Part shown: positions 16,432 to 27,691 of the stretch, one piece after another
Layout: each line of letters starts with the position of its first letter
Numbering within the stretch: the first letter of the stretch is position 1
From: Brevibacterium ihuae
GTDB lineage: Bacteria; Actinomycetota; Actinomycetes; Actinomycetales; Brevibacteriaceae
NCBI RefSeq assembly: GCF_900184225.1
Contig: NZ_FXWZ01000003.1
Span: 186,001 to 250,000, forward strand
Direction: 5' to 3'
Length of the DNA stretch: 64,000 bases
Position numbers and translations under genes: made by a program
The notes under the pieces: generated by a model
What the model was told of the DNA's origin: nothing
Seen by the model: only the letters and a program-made list of their open reading frames with translations
Database searches by the model: none

Positions 16432-17245
16432 TCAGCGCTCCCGGGTGGGCGGGTGCATCCACCGCTCGGCATCCTCGGGTCGCGCACCGAGCCGGGCGAT
16501 CCGGTCGATCCGGCGGGCGAGCCCGGTGTCGAGTCCGCGCATGAGACCGGCCTTGACCCACAGTCCGGAGTACAAGGAGGACCGCCCCGGCGAGTGCGCA
16601 CCAGTGCGCCGCCGGGACGCCGCGCAGGCCGTTCTCGGCGGTCGTGCCGATGAGCATGAACCCGAACCCGATCGCCGTCCAGAAGCTCGCGATGCTCATC
16701 GTGGTGGTGAACGTCCGCCGCGGACCCGCATCGAGGTCGCTCAGGGACGTCCCGGATCCGCCGCCCGAGAACGGCGGTGTGAGCGCGGACCAGAGGTCGA
16801 GGATCCAATGGCCGAGGAAGGCCGCGATCATCTGGATGCGGCTGAGCACCCGGATCGGCGGCAGCCGGTCGTCCCGGTCGTGGAGCGCGCGATCACGCCG
16901 CAGGCAGTCGGCGACGACCTGCGGCGGGGGCGCCGCGACACCGCGGTCGACCGTTCCCAGGCGGTGCCGGAGGGCGCCGAGCCGACCGAGGTGGACGCCG
17001 AGCCACACGAGCAGGATTCCGCTGAGACCGGCGGTGGCCCAGGCGACGCCCTCCCCCTCCCCGGTGGTGTCACCGAGCGGCAGCGCCCAGGAGACGATGA
17101 GGAGCACGGGCACCGCGACGACGGCGAGGAGGCCGAACCCGAATCCGGTCCACGGGAAGATCCGCGCCGGCACGGCGAAGCGGGCACCGTCCCGGGTTGC
17201 GTCGAGCGGGACGAGGAGGTGGGGTCGCGGGTGCGGATGGCTCAT
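16432..17245 (-). CDS. Four-TM membrane protein with an apparent frameshift
   Basis: Unknown family. From ATG 17245 the frame encodes hydrophobic segments near residues 28-52, 66-88, 178-200 and 208-225, with a charged loop D-R-A-L-H-D-R-D-D-R between. Near 16576 the frame stops making sense: it turns into R/P/A-rich text and would run on to 16265, overlapping the acetyltransferase start. A shift of one base there gives L-Y-S-G-L-W-V-K-A-G-L-M-R-G-L-D, which completes the fourth membrane segment and ends with W-M-H-P-P-T-R-E-R and a stop at 16432. So either a sequencing error or a true frameshift is present. TACGCT (17252-17257) lies six bases before the ATG. Confidence 0.65.
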
Positions 17246-17429
17246 GCTCCGAGCGTACCGAGCCGCGGCCCGCGCTCACCGGCGGCCGGGGATTCGATGT
17301 CGCGTCCGCCGGTGGCGGTCCTGACACCGCGCATCCCCGGGTCACGGCACAGGGGCGGGCGCTGGGAGGGAACATGACCCCTGCCGAGGACTGCGCGTGC
17401 GCGCGGGCGGGGTCGCCGCCCGGAGCGCA

Positions 17430-21030
<3,601 letters not shown>

Positions 21031-21071
21031 GACTCCTTCATCGTGTTCTCAACTGGCCCCCGCATGAGAAA

Positions 21072-21099
21072 CGCCCCTGTCCGGTTTCCGGGAGGGGCG
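21072..21099 (-). terminator. Attenuator hairpin of the ilvB leader
   Basis: On the minus strand a GC-rich stem (CGCCCCTCCCGG, loop AAA, CCGGACAGGGGCG, with one bulge) is followed by TTTCTC. It lies between the leader peptide stop (21124) and ilvB (21030), the position of a transcription attenuator. Confidence 0.7.
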
Positions 21100-21123
21100 C
21101 GCGGGACGTCGTCTGAGCGACAG

Positions 21124-21171
21124 CTACGGGTTCACCGCGCGCTGTGTAATGACGACGACAAGGTTCTGCAT
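21124..21171 (-). CDS. ilvL: ilvB leader peptide
   Basis: 15 codons, M-Q-N-L-V-V-V-I-T-Q-R-A-V-N-P, then TAG. Five of residues 4-8 are branched-chain amino acids (Leu, three Val, Ile), the hallmark of a leader peptide that senses charged Leu/Val/Ile tRNA. Stalling at these codons would change pairing of the downstream RNA and prevent the 21072-21099 hairpin from forming. There is no ribosome binding site; a TACTGT -10 is exactly six bases before the ATG, so the leader peptide itself appears to be translated from a leaderless message. Leaders with similar runs are known upstream of ilvB in corynebacteria and streptomycetes. Confidence 0.85.
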   Translation of the reverse strand: MQNLVVVITQRAVNP

Positions 21172-21177
21172 GTGCCC

Positions 21178-21183
21178 ACAGTA
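21178..21183 (-). promoter_or_regulatory. -10 element of the ilvL-ilvBN transcript
   Basis: TACTGT on the minus strand, six bases before the leader peptide ATG. It matches the TANNNT-N6-start pattern of many genes in this window. Confidence 0.6.
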
Positions 21184-21345
21184 CCCGCGCACCGGTCCCC
21201 CGTGTCAAATGGCGGCGCCCGCATCTCGATCATCGAGACGGCTGTCCCGCGCGTCGGGCCGCCGGGCGATGCGGGCAGGGCGGCCGGCTTCTGCCCCTCC
21301 GCGCCGCGCGACAGGCCCCCGGGTCCCGGAGTAGGCTGGTCTGCC

Positions 21346-23094
21346 GTGCGCCCCCTCCTCCGCTTCTGGCCGGACATCCGGCGGAAGCTCCACGTCTACC
21401 TCACGATCATCGGGCTGACCTTCGCCGCGAACGCGATCTCGCTGCTGGTGCCCGCGCTCATGGGGCGCATCGTCGACGGTCCGATCGCCGACCGCGACCT
21501 TTCCGCGCTGTGGCTCCCGATCGCCGGCGTGCTCGCGATCGGCGTCATCGAGGCGGTGGCGCTGTGGGGACGCCGGATGATCGCCGCGAAGGTCGTCTCG
21601 CAGTGGGAGATCACGTGGCGCGCCCGGATCTACGACCGGCTCCAGTACCTGTCGATCGGTGTCCACGGGTCGTGGGAGTCCGGCCAGCTGCTGTCCCGGG
21701 CCATCAACGACATGACCCAGCTGCGCCGCTTCTTCGCCTTCGGCGCGCCGTTCATCGTCTCCACCCCGTTCGTCATCGCCGTCGGCATCATCGTCCTCAC
21801 GGTCATGGAGCCCGCGTTCGGGCTCATCGCGGTGCTCATGGCGATCCCCATGCTGCTCGGCGTCATCGCCTTCAACGCGCGCTACCAGCTCGCCTCCCGC
21901 GAGGCGCAGGACACCATGGGCGTGATCTCCACCCAGGTCGAGGAGTCCGTCCAGGGCATCCGGGTGATCAAGGCCTTCGGCCGCGCGCCGTGGGTCACCG
22001 AGCGGTTCGAGGCGATCTCCGAGCACCTCCGCACGATCGAGGTCCGCAAGGCGTTCCTCGATTCGTGGATGTGGGCGGGCACGATGACGCTGCCGCGCCT
22101 CGCGATGGCCGCGGTGGTCGCGGTCGGCGCCTGGGGCGTGCTCGCCGGCTGGACCACGGTGGGCACCGTGGTGGCCGGGGTGACCCTGATGATGGTGCTC
22201 CGCATCCCGGTGGAGATGCTCGGCTTCCTCCTGTCCGACGCGATCATGTCCGTCACGGCCGCCGCCCGGTACTGGGAGGTCATGGACACCGCTCTCGACA
22301 TCACCGACGCCGACGGCGGGATCGACGACGCGCCCCGCACCGAGGAGCGCGCCGGGGTGCTCGAGTTCGACGCGGTCGACTTCCGGTTCCCCGATGCATC
22401 CCACGACCTGCTGCGTGCGGTGTCGCTGCGGATCGAACCGGGTGAGACCGTCGCCCTCGTCGGCGCCACGGGCTCGGGCAAGACCGCGCTCGCCTCCCTC
22501 GTCCCCCGGCTCTACGACGTCACCGGCGGGGCGATCCGGGTCGACGGCACCGATGTCCGCGGGATCCCGCTCAACGAGCTCCGCCGGCTCGTGTCGGTGA
22601 GCTTCGAGGAGCCGATCCTGTTCTCCGCCTCCGTCGCCGAGAACGTCCGGATGGGATCGCCCGGCGCGACCGACGCCGAGGTCCGGGAGGCCCTCGGGAT
22701 CGCGCAGGCCGCCGATTTCGTCCGCGCCCTGCCGGCCGGCCTCGACACCGAGGTGGGCGAGCAGGGGCTGTCCCTGTCCGGCGGCCAGCGCCAGCGCCTC
22801 GCGCTCGCCCGCGCGGTCATCGGCCGGCCGCGGATCCTCGTCCTCGACGATCCGCTGTCCGCCGTCGACGTCGACACCGAGGAGCGGGTGCAGCGCACCC
22901 TGCGCACGGTGCTCGACGCCTCGACGACCCTGATCATCGCCCACCGGCCCTCGACCACCGCGCTCGCCGACCGCGTCGCGGTCCTCGACGGAGGACGGAT
23001 CGCCGCCCTCGGCCCGCACGACGAGCTCCTGCGGACGAGTGCGCTCTACCGCGACCTCATGGGCGCCTCGGCCGCGCAGGAGGCGGAGCGATGA
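21346..23094 (+). CDS. ABC exporter half-transporter, subunit 1 (degenerate ATPase site)
   Basis: Type IV ABC exporter half: six membrane segments (about residues 15-290) followed by an ATPase domain. GTG 21346 is chosen because TAGGCT lies eight bases before it (leaderless type) and the protein then starts V-R-P-L-L-R-F-W-P-D-I-R just before the first membrane segment. 582 residues. Walker A G-A-T-G-S-G-K-T, signature L-S-G-G-Q, Walker B L-V-L-D-D-P, H-loop A-H-R-P-S-T. The residue after the Walker B Asp is Asp instead of the catalytic Glu, the mark of a degenerate site in heterodimeric exporters such as TM287/288. The stop overlaps the next gene by four bases, so the two halves are made together. 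Substrate unknown; divergent from ilvL. Confidence 0.92.
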   Translation: MRPLLRFWPDIRRKLHVYLTIIGLTFAANAISLLVPALMGRIVDGPIADRDLSALWLPIAGVLAIGVIEAVALWGRRMIAAKVVSQWEITWRARIYDRLQYLSIGVHGSWESGQLLSRAINDMTQLRRFFAFGAPFIVSTPFVIAVGIIVLTVMEPAFGLIAVLMAIPMLLGVIAFNARYQLASREAQDTMGVISTQVEESVQGIRVIKAFGRAPWVTERFEAISEHLRTIEVRKAFLDSWMWAGTMTLPRLAMAAVVAVGAWGVLAGWTTVGTVVAGVTLMMVLRIPVEMLGFLLSDAIMSVTAAARYWEVMDTALDITDADGGIDDAPRTEERAGVLEFDAVDFRFPDASHDLLRAVSLRIEPGETVALVGATGSGKTALASLVPRLYDVTGGAIRVDGTDVRGIPLNELRRLVSVSFEEPILFSASVAENVRMGSPGATDAEVREALGIAQAADFVRALPAGLDTEVGEQGLSLSGGQRQRLALARAVIGRPRILVLDDPLSAVDVDTEERVQRTLRTVLDASTTLIIAHRPSTTALADRVAVLDGGRIAALGPHDELLRTSALYRDLMGASAAQEAER

Positions 23095-24965
23095 GCCCCC
23101 GTCACGCCGGCCGGCCCGAGGACGCCGAGGTCGAGGAGCTGCCGCCGGACATCGCCCGGCGCGCCCGCCGTCTGCTCGCCTCCCTCGCCCGCCCCTACCG
23201 CGGCGGGATCATCGCCTTCGCCGTCATCGTGTCGGTGACGATCCTCGCCTCGGTGCTCGACCCGGTGTTCGTCGCACTCGCCCTCGACTCCGGTCTGCCG
23301 CAGGCGGTCGACGGCGACCCGGGCGCCCTGCTCGGGGCGATCCTCGGCTTCATCGGCGTCACGCTCGTCGGCGGCATCGGGATGTGGGCGGCCAACCGGC
23401 TCATCGGCGTCCTCGCGCAGCGGATCATGTTCGACCTGCGCACCCGCCTCTTCGTCCACACCCAGCGCCTCGACCTCGGCTACCACGAGAAGTCGACCAC
23501 GGGGCGGCTCGTGTCGCGCCAGACCTCGGACATGGAATCGGTCCAGCAGTTCCTCGGCAACTCGCTCATGGACGCGCTGTCCGCGCTCGGGCAGATGTCC
23601 CTCATCGCGCTCATCCTCCTCGTGCTCGACTGGCAGCTCGCGCTCGTCGTGTTCGCCGGGTTCATCCCGCTCGTGTTCACCACACGCGCCGCCCAGCGCT
23701 CCCAGCGCGCGGCCTTCCGCCGCACCCGGACCTCGATCGCCAAGGTCATCGTCCATTTCGTCGAGACCATGGGCGGCATCCGCGCAGTGCAGGCCTTCCG
23801 CCGCCAGCCCCACGGCCGGCGGCGGCTCGAGAGCGAGGACGAGCGGTACCGCGACGCCAACACCCGGGCCCTGCGCGGCGTCGCCTGGTTCGCCGGGTCG
23901 ACCCGCCTCATCGGCAACGTCACGCAGGCGGCGGTGATGGCGGTCGGCGCATGGTTCGTCATCGAGGACTGGACGCAGATCGGCGTCCTCGCCGCGTTCG
24001 TGCTCTACCTGCGCCGGTTCTACGGTCCTCTCGACGAGCTCGTCCAGACGTTCAACCTCTACCAGTCGGCGTCGGCCGCGCTCGAGAAGATCGCCGCGGT
24101 CCTCGACACCGAGCCCGCCGTCGTCGAGCCGCGCGCGCCCGCCGAGCTGCCGGCGCACCGCGACGACGCACCGGCCGGCGCGCAGTCCGGTGCACAGCCC
24201 GTTTCACAGCCTGCAGCGCGCGCGGCGACCGGCCGGGAGGTGGTGTTCGACGGCGTGCGGTTCGCCTACCCCGGCGGACCCGACATCCTCCCGACCTTCG
24301 ATCTCACCCTCGATGCGGGCCGGATCGTCGCGCTCGTCGGCGCGACGGGCGCGGGCAAGTCGACGCTCGTCAAGCTCGTCACCCGGTTCTACGATCCGAG
24401 CGCGGGGTCCATCCGGCTCGACGGGATCGACCTGCGCGCACTGGCCGATGGGGACCTCCGGCGATCCGTCGTCATGGTGACCCAGGAGTCCTTCCTCATG
24501 AGCGGCACGATCGCGGACAACATCCGGATCGGGCGCCCGGACGCCTCCGATGCCGAGGTCGCCGCCGCGGGCCGGGCGGTCGGTCTCGACACCTACGTGT
24601 CCCGCCTCCCCGACGGCTACGACACGGACGTGCGCACCCGCGGCGGGCGGCTGAGCTCGGGCCAGCGGCAGCTCGTGTCCTTCGCCCGGGTCTTCCTCGC
24701 CGACCCCGACGTCGTCGTGCTCGACGAGGCCACCGCGCACCTCGACATCCCCTCGGAGCGCCTCGTGCAGCGTGCGCTCGAGACCGTGCTCGCCGGTCGG
24801 ACCGCGATCATCATCGCCCACCGGCTGTCGACGGTGGAGATCGCCGACCGGGTGCTCGTCATGGACGCCGGCCGGATCATCGAGGACGGGGAGCCGGCCG
24901 CGCTCATCGCCGGGACCGGCCGTTTCGCAGAGCTCCACCGGGCCTGGCGGGACTCGCTCGTCTGA
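23091..24965 (+). CDS. ABC exporter half-transporter, subunit 2 (canonical ATPase site)
   Basis: 624 residues, partner of the preceding half. Membrane domain about 30-330, then an Ala/Pro-rich linker (about 345-380) and the ATPase domain: Walker A G-A-T-G-A-G-K-S-T, Q-loop V-T-Q-E-S-F, signature L-S-S-G-Q, Walker B V-V-L-D-E-A-T-A-H-L-D with the catalytic Glu, and H-loop A-H-R-L-S-T. With subunit 1 it should form one active and one weak ATP site. The ATG overlaps the previous stop (ATGA). Such pairs export drugs, lipids or peptides; which of these cannot be told here. Confidence 0.93.
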   Translation: MSPRHAGRPEDAEVEELPPDIARRARRLLASLARPYRGGIIAFAVIVSVTILASVLDPVFVALALDSGLPQAVDGDPGALLGAILGFIGVTLVGGIGMWAANRLIGVLAQRIMFDLRTRLFVHTQRLDLGYHEKSTTGRLVSRQTSDMESVQQFLGNSLMDALSALGQMSLIALILLVLDWQLALVVFAGFIPLVFTTRAAQRSQRAAFRRTRTSIAKVIVHFVETMGGIRAVQAFRRQPHGRRRLESEDERYRDANTRALRGVAWFAGSTRLIGNVTQAAVMAVGAWFVIEDWTQIGVLAAFVLYLRRFYGPLDELVQTFNLYQSASAALEKIAAVLDTEPAVVEPRAPAELPAHRDDAPAGAQSGAQPVSQPAARAATGREVVFDGVRFAYPGGPDILPTFDLTLDAGRIVALVGATGAGKSTLVKLVTRFYDPSAGSIRLDGIDLRALADGDLRRSVVMVTQESFLMSGTIADNIRIGRPDASDAEVAAAGRAVGLDTYVSRLPDGYDTDVRTRGGRLSSGQRQLVSFARVFLADPDVVVLDEATAHLDIPSERLVQRALETVLAGRTAIIIAHRLSTVEIADRVLVMDAGRIIEDGEPAALIAGTGRFAELHRAWRDSLV

Positions 24966-24984
24966 GGTCGCCGCCGTTGCCGCT

Positions 24985-26182
24985 TCAGGCCTCTGCGGTG
25001 GAGATCTCGAACCGTCCCTCGAGGGCGAGATGCACCGGGCACCGGTCCGCGATGCGGAGCAGGGAGCGGCGCTGGTCCGCGCTCAGCGCCGCGTCGAAGT
25101 CGACCGTCCGGGCGATCCGGGTGATCCGGTCGCCGTCGCGCTCGATCTGCCGGAAGGTGAGGTCGACGCGCGTGTCGCCGAGAGCGTACCCCTTGCGCCG
25201 GGCGTATATCCCCATCGTCATCGAAGTGCAGGCGCCGAGCGCGGAGAGCAGCAGGTCGAAGGGGTTGGGGCCGGCATCCTCTCCCCCGGCCACCGAATCC
25301 GGCTCGTCGGCGATCCAGGTGTGCGAATGCGTCTCGAGCACGGTGCCGAAGTCGGTGCGGCCGTCGGGCCGGGCGAGCACCCGGCCGGGGGCGAGGTCGG
25401 CATGGGGCGCCCGGGCATCGTCCGGGGCGTCGATGTAGCGTGCCGCCCAGGCCGCGATGACGCCGGCGGCATAGGCGCCCTGTCCGGGGCCGGTGAGCAG
25501 GTGATCCGCCCCGTCGAGGGCGATGAAGCTCTTGGGCTGGTGGGCCGCGCGGTAGATCGCCTGCGCGTTGTAGACGTCGACGATCTCGTCGCTCGGCGAG
25601 TGGAGGAGGAGCAGCGGCGTGCGCAGCGCCTCGATCCGCTTCGTCTGCTCGACGCTGCAGATGTCGTCGAGGAGCGCCTCCCCGATGACCACCGGACGGC
25701 CGCCGATCATCACCTCGGCCGAGCCCTCCCGCCGGATGTCGTCGATCGCGGATTCGAAGAGGCCTGTGACGTGGCCGGGGTCGAAGGGGGCGGCGATCGT
25801 CGCGACGGCGGCGAGCCCGTCGATCTCCGGAGCGACGGACAGCACCGCGGCCCCGCCGAGGGAATGGCCGATGAGCAGGCGGGGACGCATGGTTCTCGCC
25901 GAGCCAGTCGATGACCTCGCGGAGATCCTCACGGTCGGAGGAGAACGTCGAGTCCGCGAAGTCCCCCTCCGAGCCGCCGAGGCCGGCGAAGTCGAACCGG
26001 AGCACCGCGTAGCCCTCGTCGGTGAGCGCGCGCGAGACGCGCGAGGCTGCGGGCGACTTCGCCGAGCACGTGAAGCAGTGGGCGAACACCGCATAGGCGA
26101 GCGGGGTGCCCTCGGGCAGGTCGAGGAAGCCGCGGAGCTCCGTCCCGCGGGAGGACGTGATGCTGATCTCTTCGGTCGTCAT
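24985..26182 (-). pseudogene. Alpha/beta hydrolase-OsmC fusion protein, apparent frameshift
   Basis: From ATG 26182 the frame reads M-T-T-E-E-I-S-I-T-S-S-R-G and on to I-D-W-L-G-E-N-H, a normal hydrolase N-terminus. At about 25885-25888 it shifts: the next frame continues R-P-R-L-L-I-G-H-S-L-G-G-A with the nucleophile elbow. One extra base (or two missing) explains it. The rest has the hydrolase Asp (S-D-E-I-V-D) and His (G-A-D-H-L-L), then an OsmC domain with two redox Cys (L-G-A-C-T-S-M and D-R-C-P-V-H). OsmC domains reduce organic hydroperoxides; this fusion is a known two-domain family. If the shift is real the gene is broken; if it is a read error the protein would be about 400 residues and intact. 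Confidence 0.8.
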
Positions 26183-26381
26183 GGATCCCTCTCACCTCGA
26201 TGTCGTTCGACGCGCGGCGCCGGTCGGATGGACGCGCTCACCGGGATCGGTCGTTGCCCGACGCGGTCGAGGCATGGCACCGGTCCATCGCGCGCCCGAG
26301 GAGAACGGTACCCGCTCCGCCCGCACGCCGTGCTGGTGGTCCCGACGAGGCCTGACGTCCCCCGCCCCCTCCCCCACCTCC

Positions 26382-26441
26382 ATCGAGTGGTCGTGTTCGG
26401 TCGGATACTCGCGAGTATTCGACCGAACACGACCACTCGAT
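26382..26441. repeat. 60-bp palindrome, family A, copy 1
   Basis: Two 29-base arms starting ATCGAGTGGTCGTGTTCGGT around a central GC, with one mismatch. It lies between the divergent hydrolase-OsmC gene and the Xre gene, and is followed by a fragment of the C39-like peptidase gene. Confidence 0.9.
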
Positions 26442-26443
26442 GC

Positions 26444-26504
26444 GTCAGCGTGGCCAGCGGACGCCCTCCGGAGTCCGGGGCGCGGGGTCGTGGACGCGGA
26501 CGTC
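26444..26504 (-). pseudogene. 3-prime fragment of the C39-like peptidase gene
   Basis: Minus-strand reading gives D-V-R-V-H-D-P-A-P-R-T-P-E-G-V-R-W-P-R-stop. The intact gene has the same start (D-V-R-V-H-D-P-A-A-R-T-P-E-D-V-R) and the same end (V-R-W-P-R-stop), but 26 more codons between. The fragment therefore carries an in-frame 78-base deletion between GCGGAC microhomologies (27704 and 27782 in the intact copy). As in the intact gene, the palindrome follows two bases after the stop codon. Confidence 0.85.
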
Positions 26505-26512
26505 ACACAATG

Positions 26513-26576
26513 TGTCAAAGATGCTTGACATTGGAAGTCAAGGATGTTTGACTCGAGGTGTCAAGAATACTTCACA
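26513..26576. promoter_or_regulatory. Three tandem palindromic operators upstream of the Xre gene
   Basis: Three 18-base inverted repeats at 26513-26530 (TGTCAAAGATGCTTGACA), 26536-26553 (AGTCAAGGATGTTTGACT) and 26559-26576 (TGTCAAGAATACTTCACA), each separated by five bases, so a 23-base period. They end 29 bases before the Xre start codon and are much more AT-rich than the surroundings. Autoregulation by the Xre protein is the simplest reading. Confidence 0.75.
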
Positions 26577-26605
26577 TCGACAGCGATCACCGGAACGGAG
26601 GACGG

Positions 26606-26815
26606 ATGCCCGAGCTCGACGTCGGCGAGGTCACCCTCAAGGACCGCCGCAAGCACGCCGGACTCACCCAGGCACAGCTCGCCGGGCTCGTCGAGGTTTC
26701 CCGCCAGACGATCATCGCGATCGAGCGCGGCGATTACTCACCGAGCGTCTACCTGGCCCTGCGGATCGCCCGCAGCCTCGATACCACCGTCGAGGAGCTG
26801 TTCCCCCTCGACTGA
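26606..26815 (+). CDS. Small Xre-family HTH transcriptional regulator
   Basis: 69 residues, essentially one DNA-binding domain: L-K-D-R-R-K-H-A-G-L-T-Q-A-Q-L-A-G-L-V-E (10-29) with the helix-turn-helix, V-S-R-Q-T-I-I-A-I-E-R-G (30-41), then Y-S-P-S-V-Y-L-A-L-R-I-A and an E-E-L-F-P end typical of the YgzD-like small regulators. GGAGG lies a few bases before ATG 26606. Its operators are probably the three palindromes directly upstream. The membrane protein gene that follows (246 bases on) is its likely partner; small Xre plus multi-TM pairs are common in Gram-positives. Confidence 0.88.
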   Translation: MPELDVGEVTLKDRRKHAGLTQAQLAGLVEVSRQTIIAIERGDYSPSVYLALRIARSLDTTVEELFPLD

Positions 26816-27061
26816 TCCCTGCGGTCCTGCCGGGCCGCCGTCGCACTCGAACTGCAGACGGCGTCGACTCCGCACCGGGCCACCGCCTCGGGACCGGCCC
26901 CGCACGAGCTGACCACCTCGGGACCGGAGCCGAACCGCAAGCAGTCCGGTCGCACACCACGGGCCGCCCCGGCCCCGCACGACGAGCAGTTCCGGCGCCA
27001 CCTCGGAGGTCCCGCGTCGGACGACTCACCTCCTCCACAGCACATCACGAAAGGACTCGCC

Positions 27062-27610
27062 ATGACTGCCCCGCACGACTCCTCCCGCTTCGCCGGATTC
27101 GCCGACTCGATCAGCGGCGTCGACGACCCCTCGATGGGCGATGAGCGCGAGCAGATCATCATCCTCCGCGCCTACACCTTCGGCACCATCGTGGCGACGT
27201 ACGCCGCGTTCGCCGTCGGAATCGTCCTCGCCCTCATCGGCGTCGGCGCGTGGTCGGCACTCGTCGTCGTCACCGCTGGAGTCTCCGGGTGGGCGGTCCT
27301 GTGGTACTGCGCGCAGCACGGCATCGACCTCGCCGCCATGACCGAGCACGCAGGAGCGCGGCGGAAGGCGCTGACCTATGGATCGATCACCGTGCTCATT
27401 GCGATCTGGCTCGCCGCGTTCCTGTTCCACGCGATCACCGGCTCCCCGCTCATCCCGGTCGAACTCGGCTTCCCGGGCGGCGGCGACGGCATCGCGACGG
27501 CACTGGGCGCCCTCGTCGGCGGTGCCGTGGGGGTCGGGGCCGTGGTCCTCGCGCTCAAGCTGCTGAGCCGCAGGGCGAGCCGCGACGACGATGCCCCCGA
27601 CGAGGCCTGA
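27062..27610 (+). CDS. Four-TM membrane protein paired with the Xre regulator
   Basis: 182 residues, AAAGGA seven bases before the ATG. A polar start (1-35, ending D-E-R-E-Q-I-I-I-L-R) is followed by four hydrophobic segments: about 37-60, 64-85, 103-125 and 145-168, and a charged tail D-D-D-A-P-D-E-A. It follows the Xre gene on the same strand. No family recognised and no catalytic motif. A perfect 60-base palindrome lies 18 bases after its stop and separates it from the convergent peptidase gene. Confidence 0.75.
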   Translation: MTAPHDSSRFAGFADSISGVDDPSMGDEREQIIILRAYTFGTIVATYAAFAVGIVLALIGVGAWSALVVVTAGVSGWAVLWYCAQHGIDLAAMTEHAGARRKALTYGSITVLIAIWLAAFLFHAITGSPLIPVELGFPGGGDGIATALGALVGGAVGVGAVVLALKLLSRRASRDDDAPDEA

Positions 27611-27628
27611 CCCCGCATCCCTACCACC

Positions 27629-27688
27629 ATCGAGTGGTCGTGTTCGGTCGAATACTCGCGAGTATTCGACCGAACACGACCACTCGAT
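27629..27688. repeat. 60-bp palindrome, family A, copy 2 (perfect)
   Basis: Perfect 30-base inverted repeat centred on CGCG, between the convergent membrane-protein and peptidase stops. In RNA it would form a 29-30 bp hairpin and could terminate both genes. Confidence 0.93.
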
Positions 27689-27691
27689 ACG

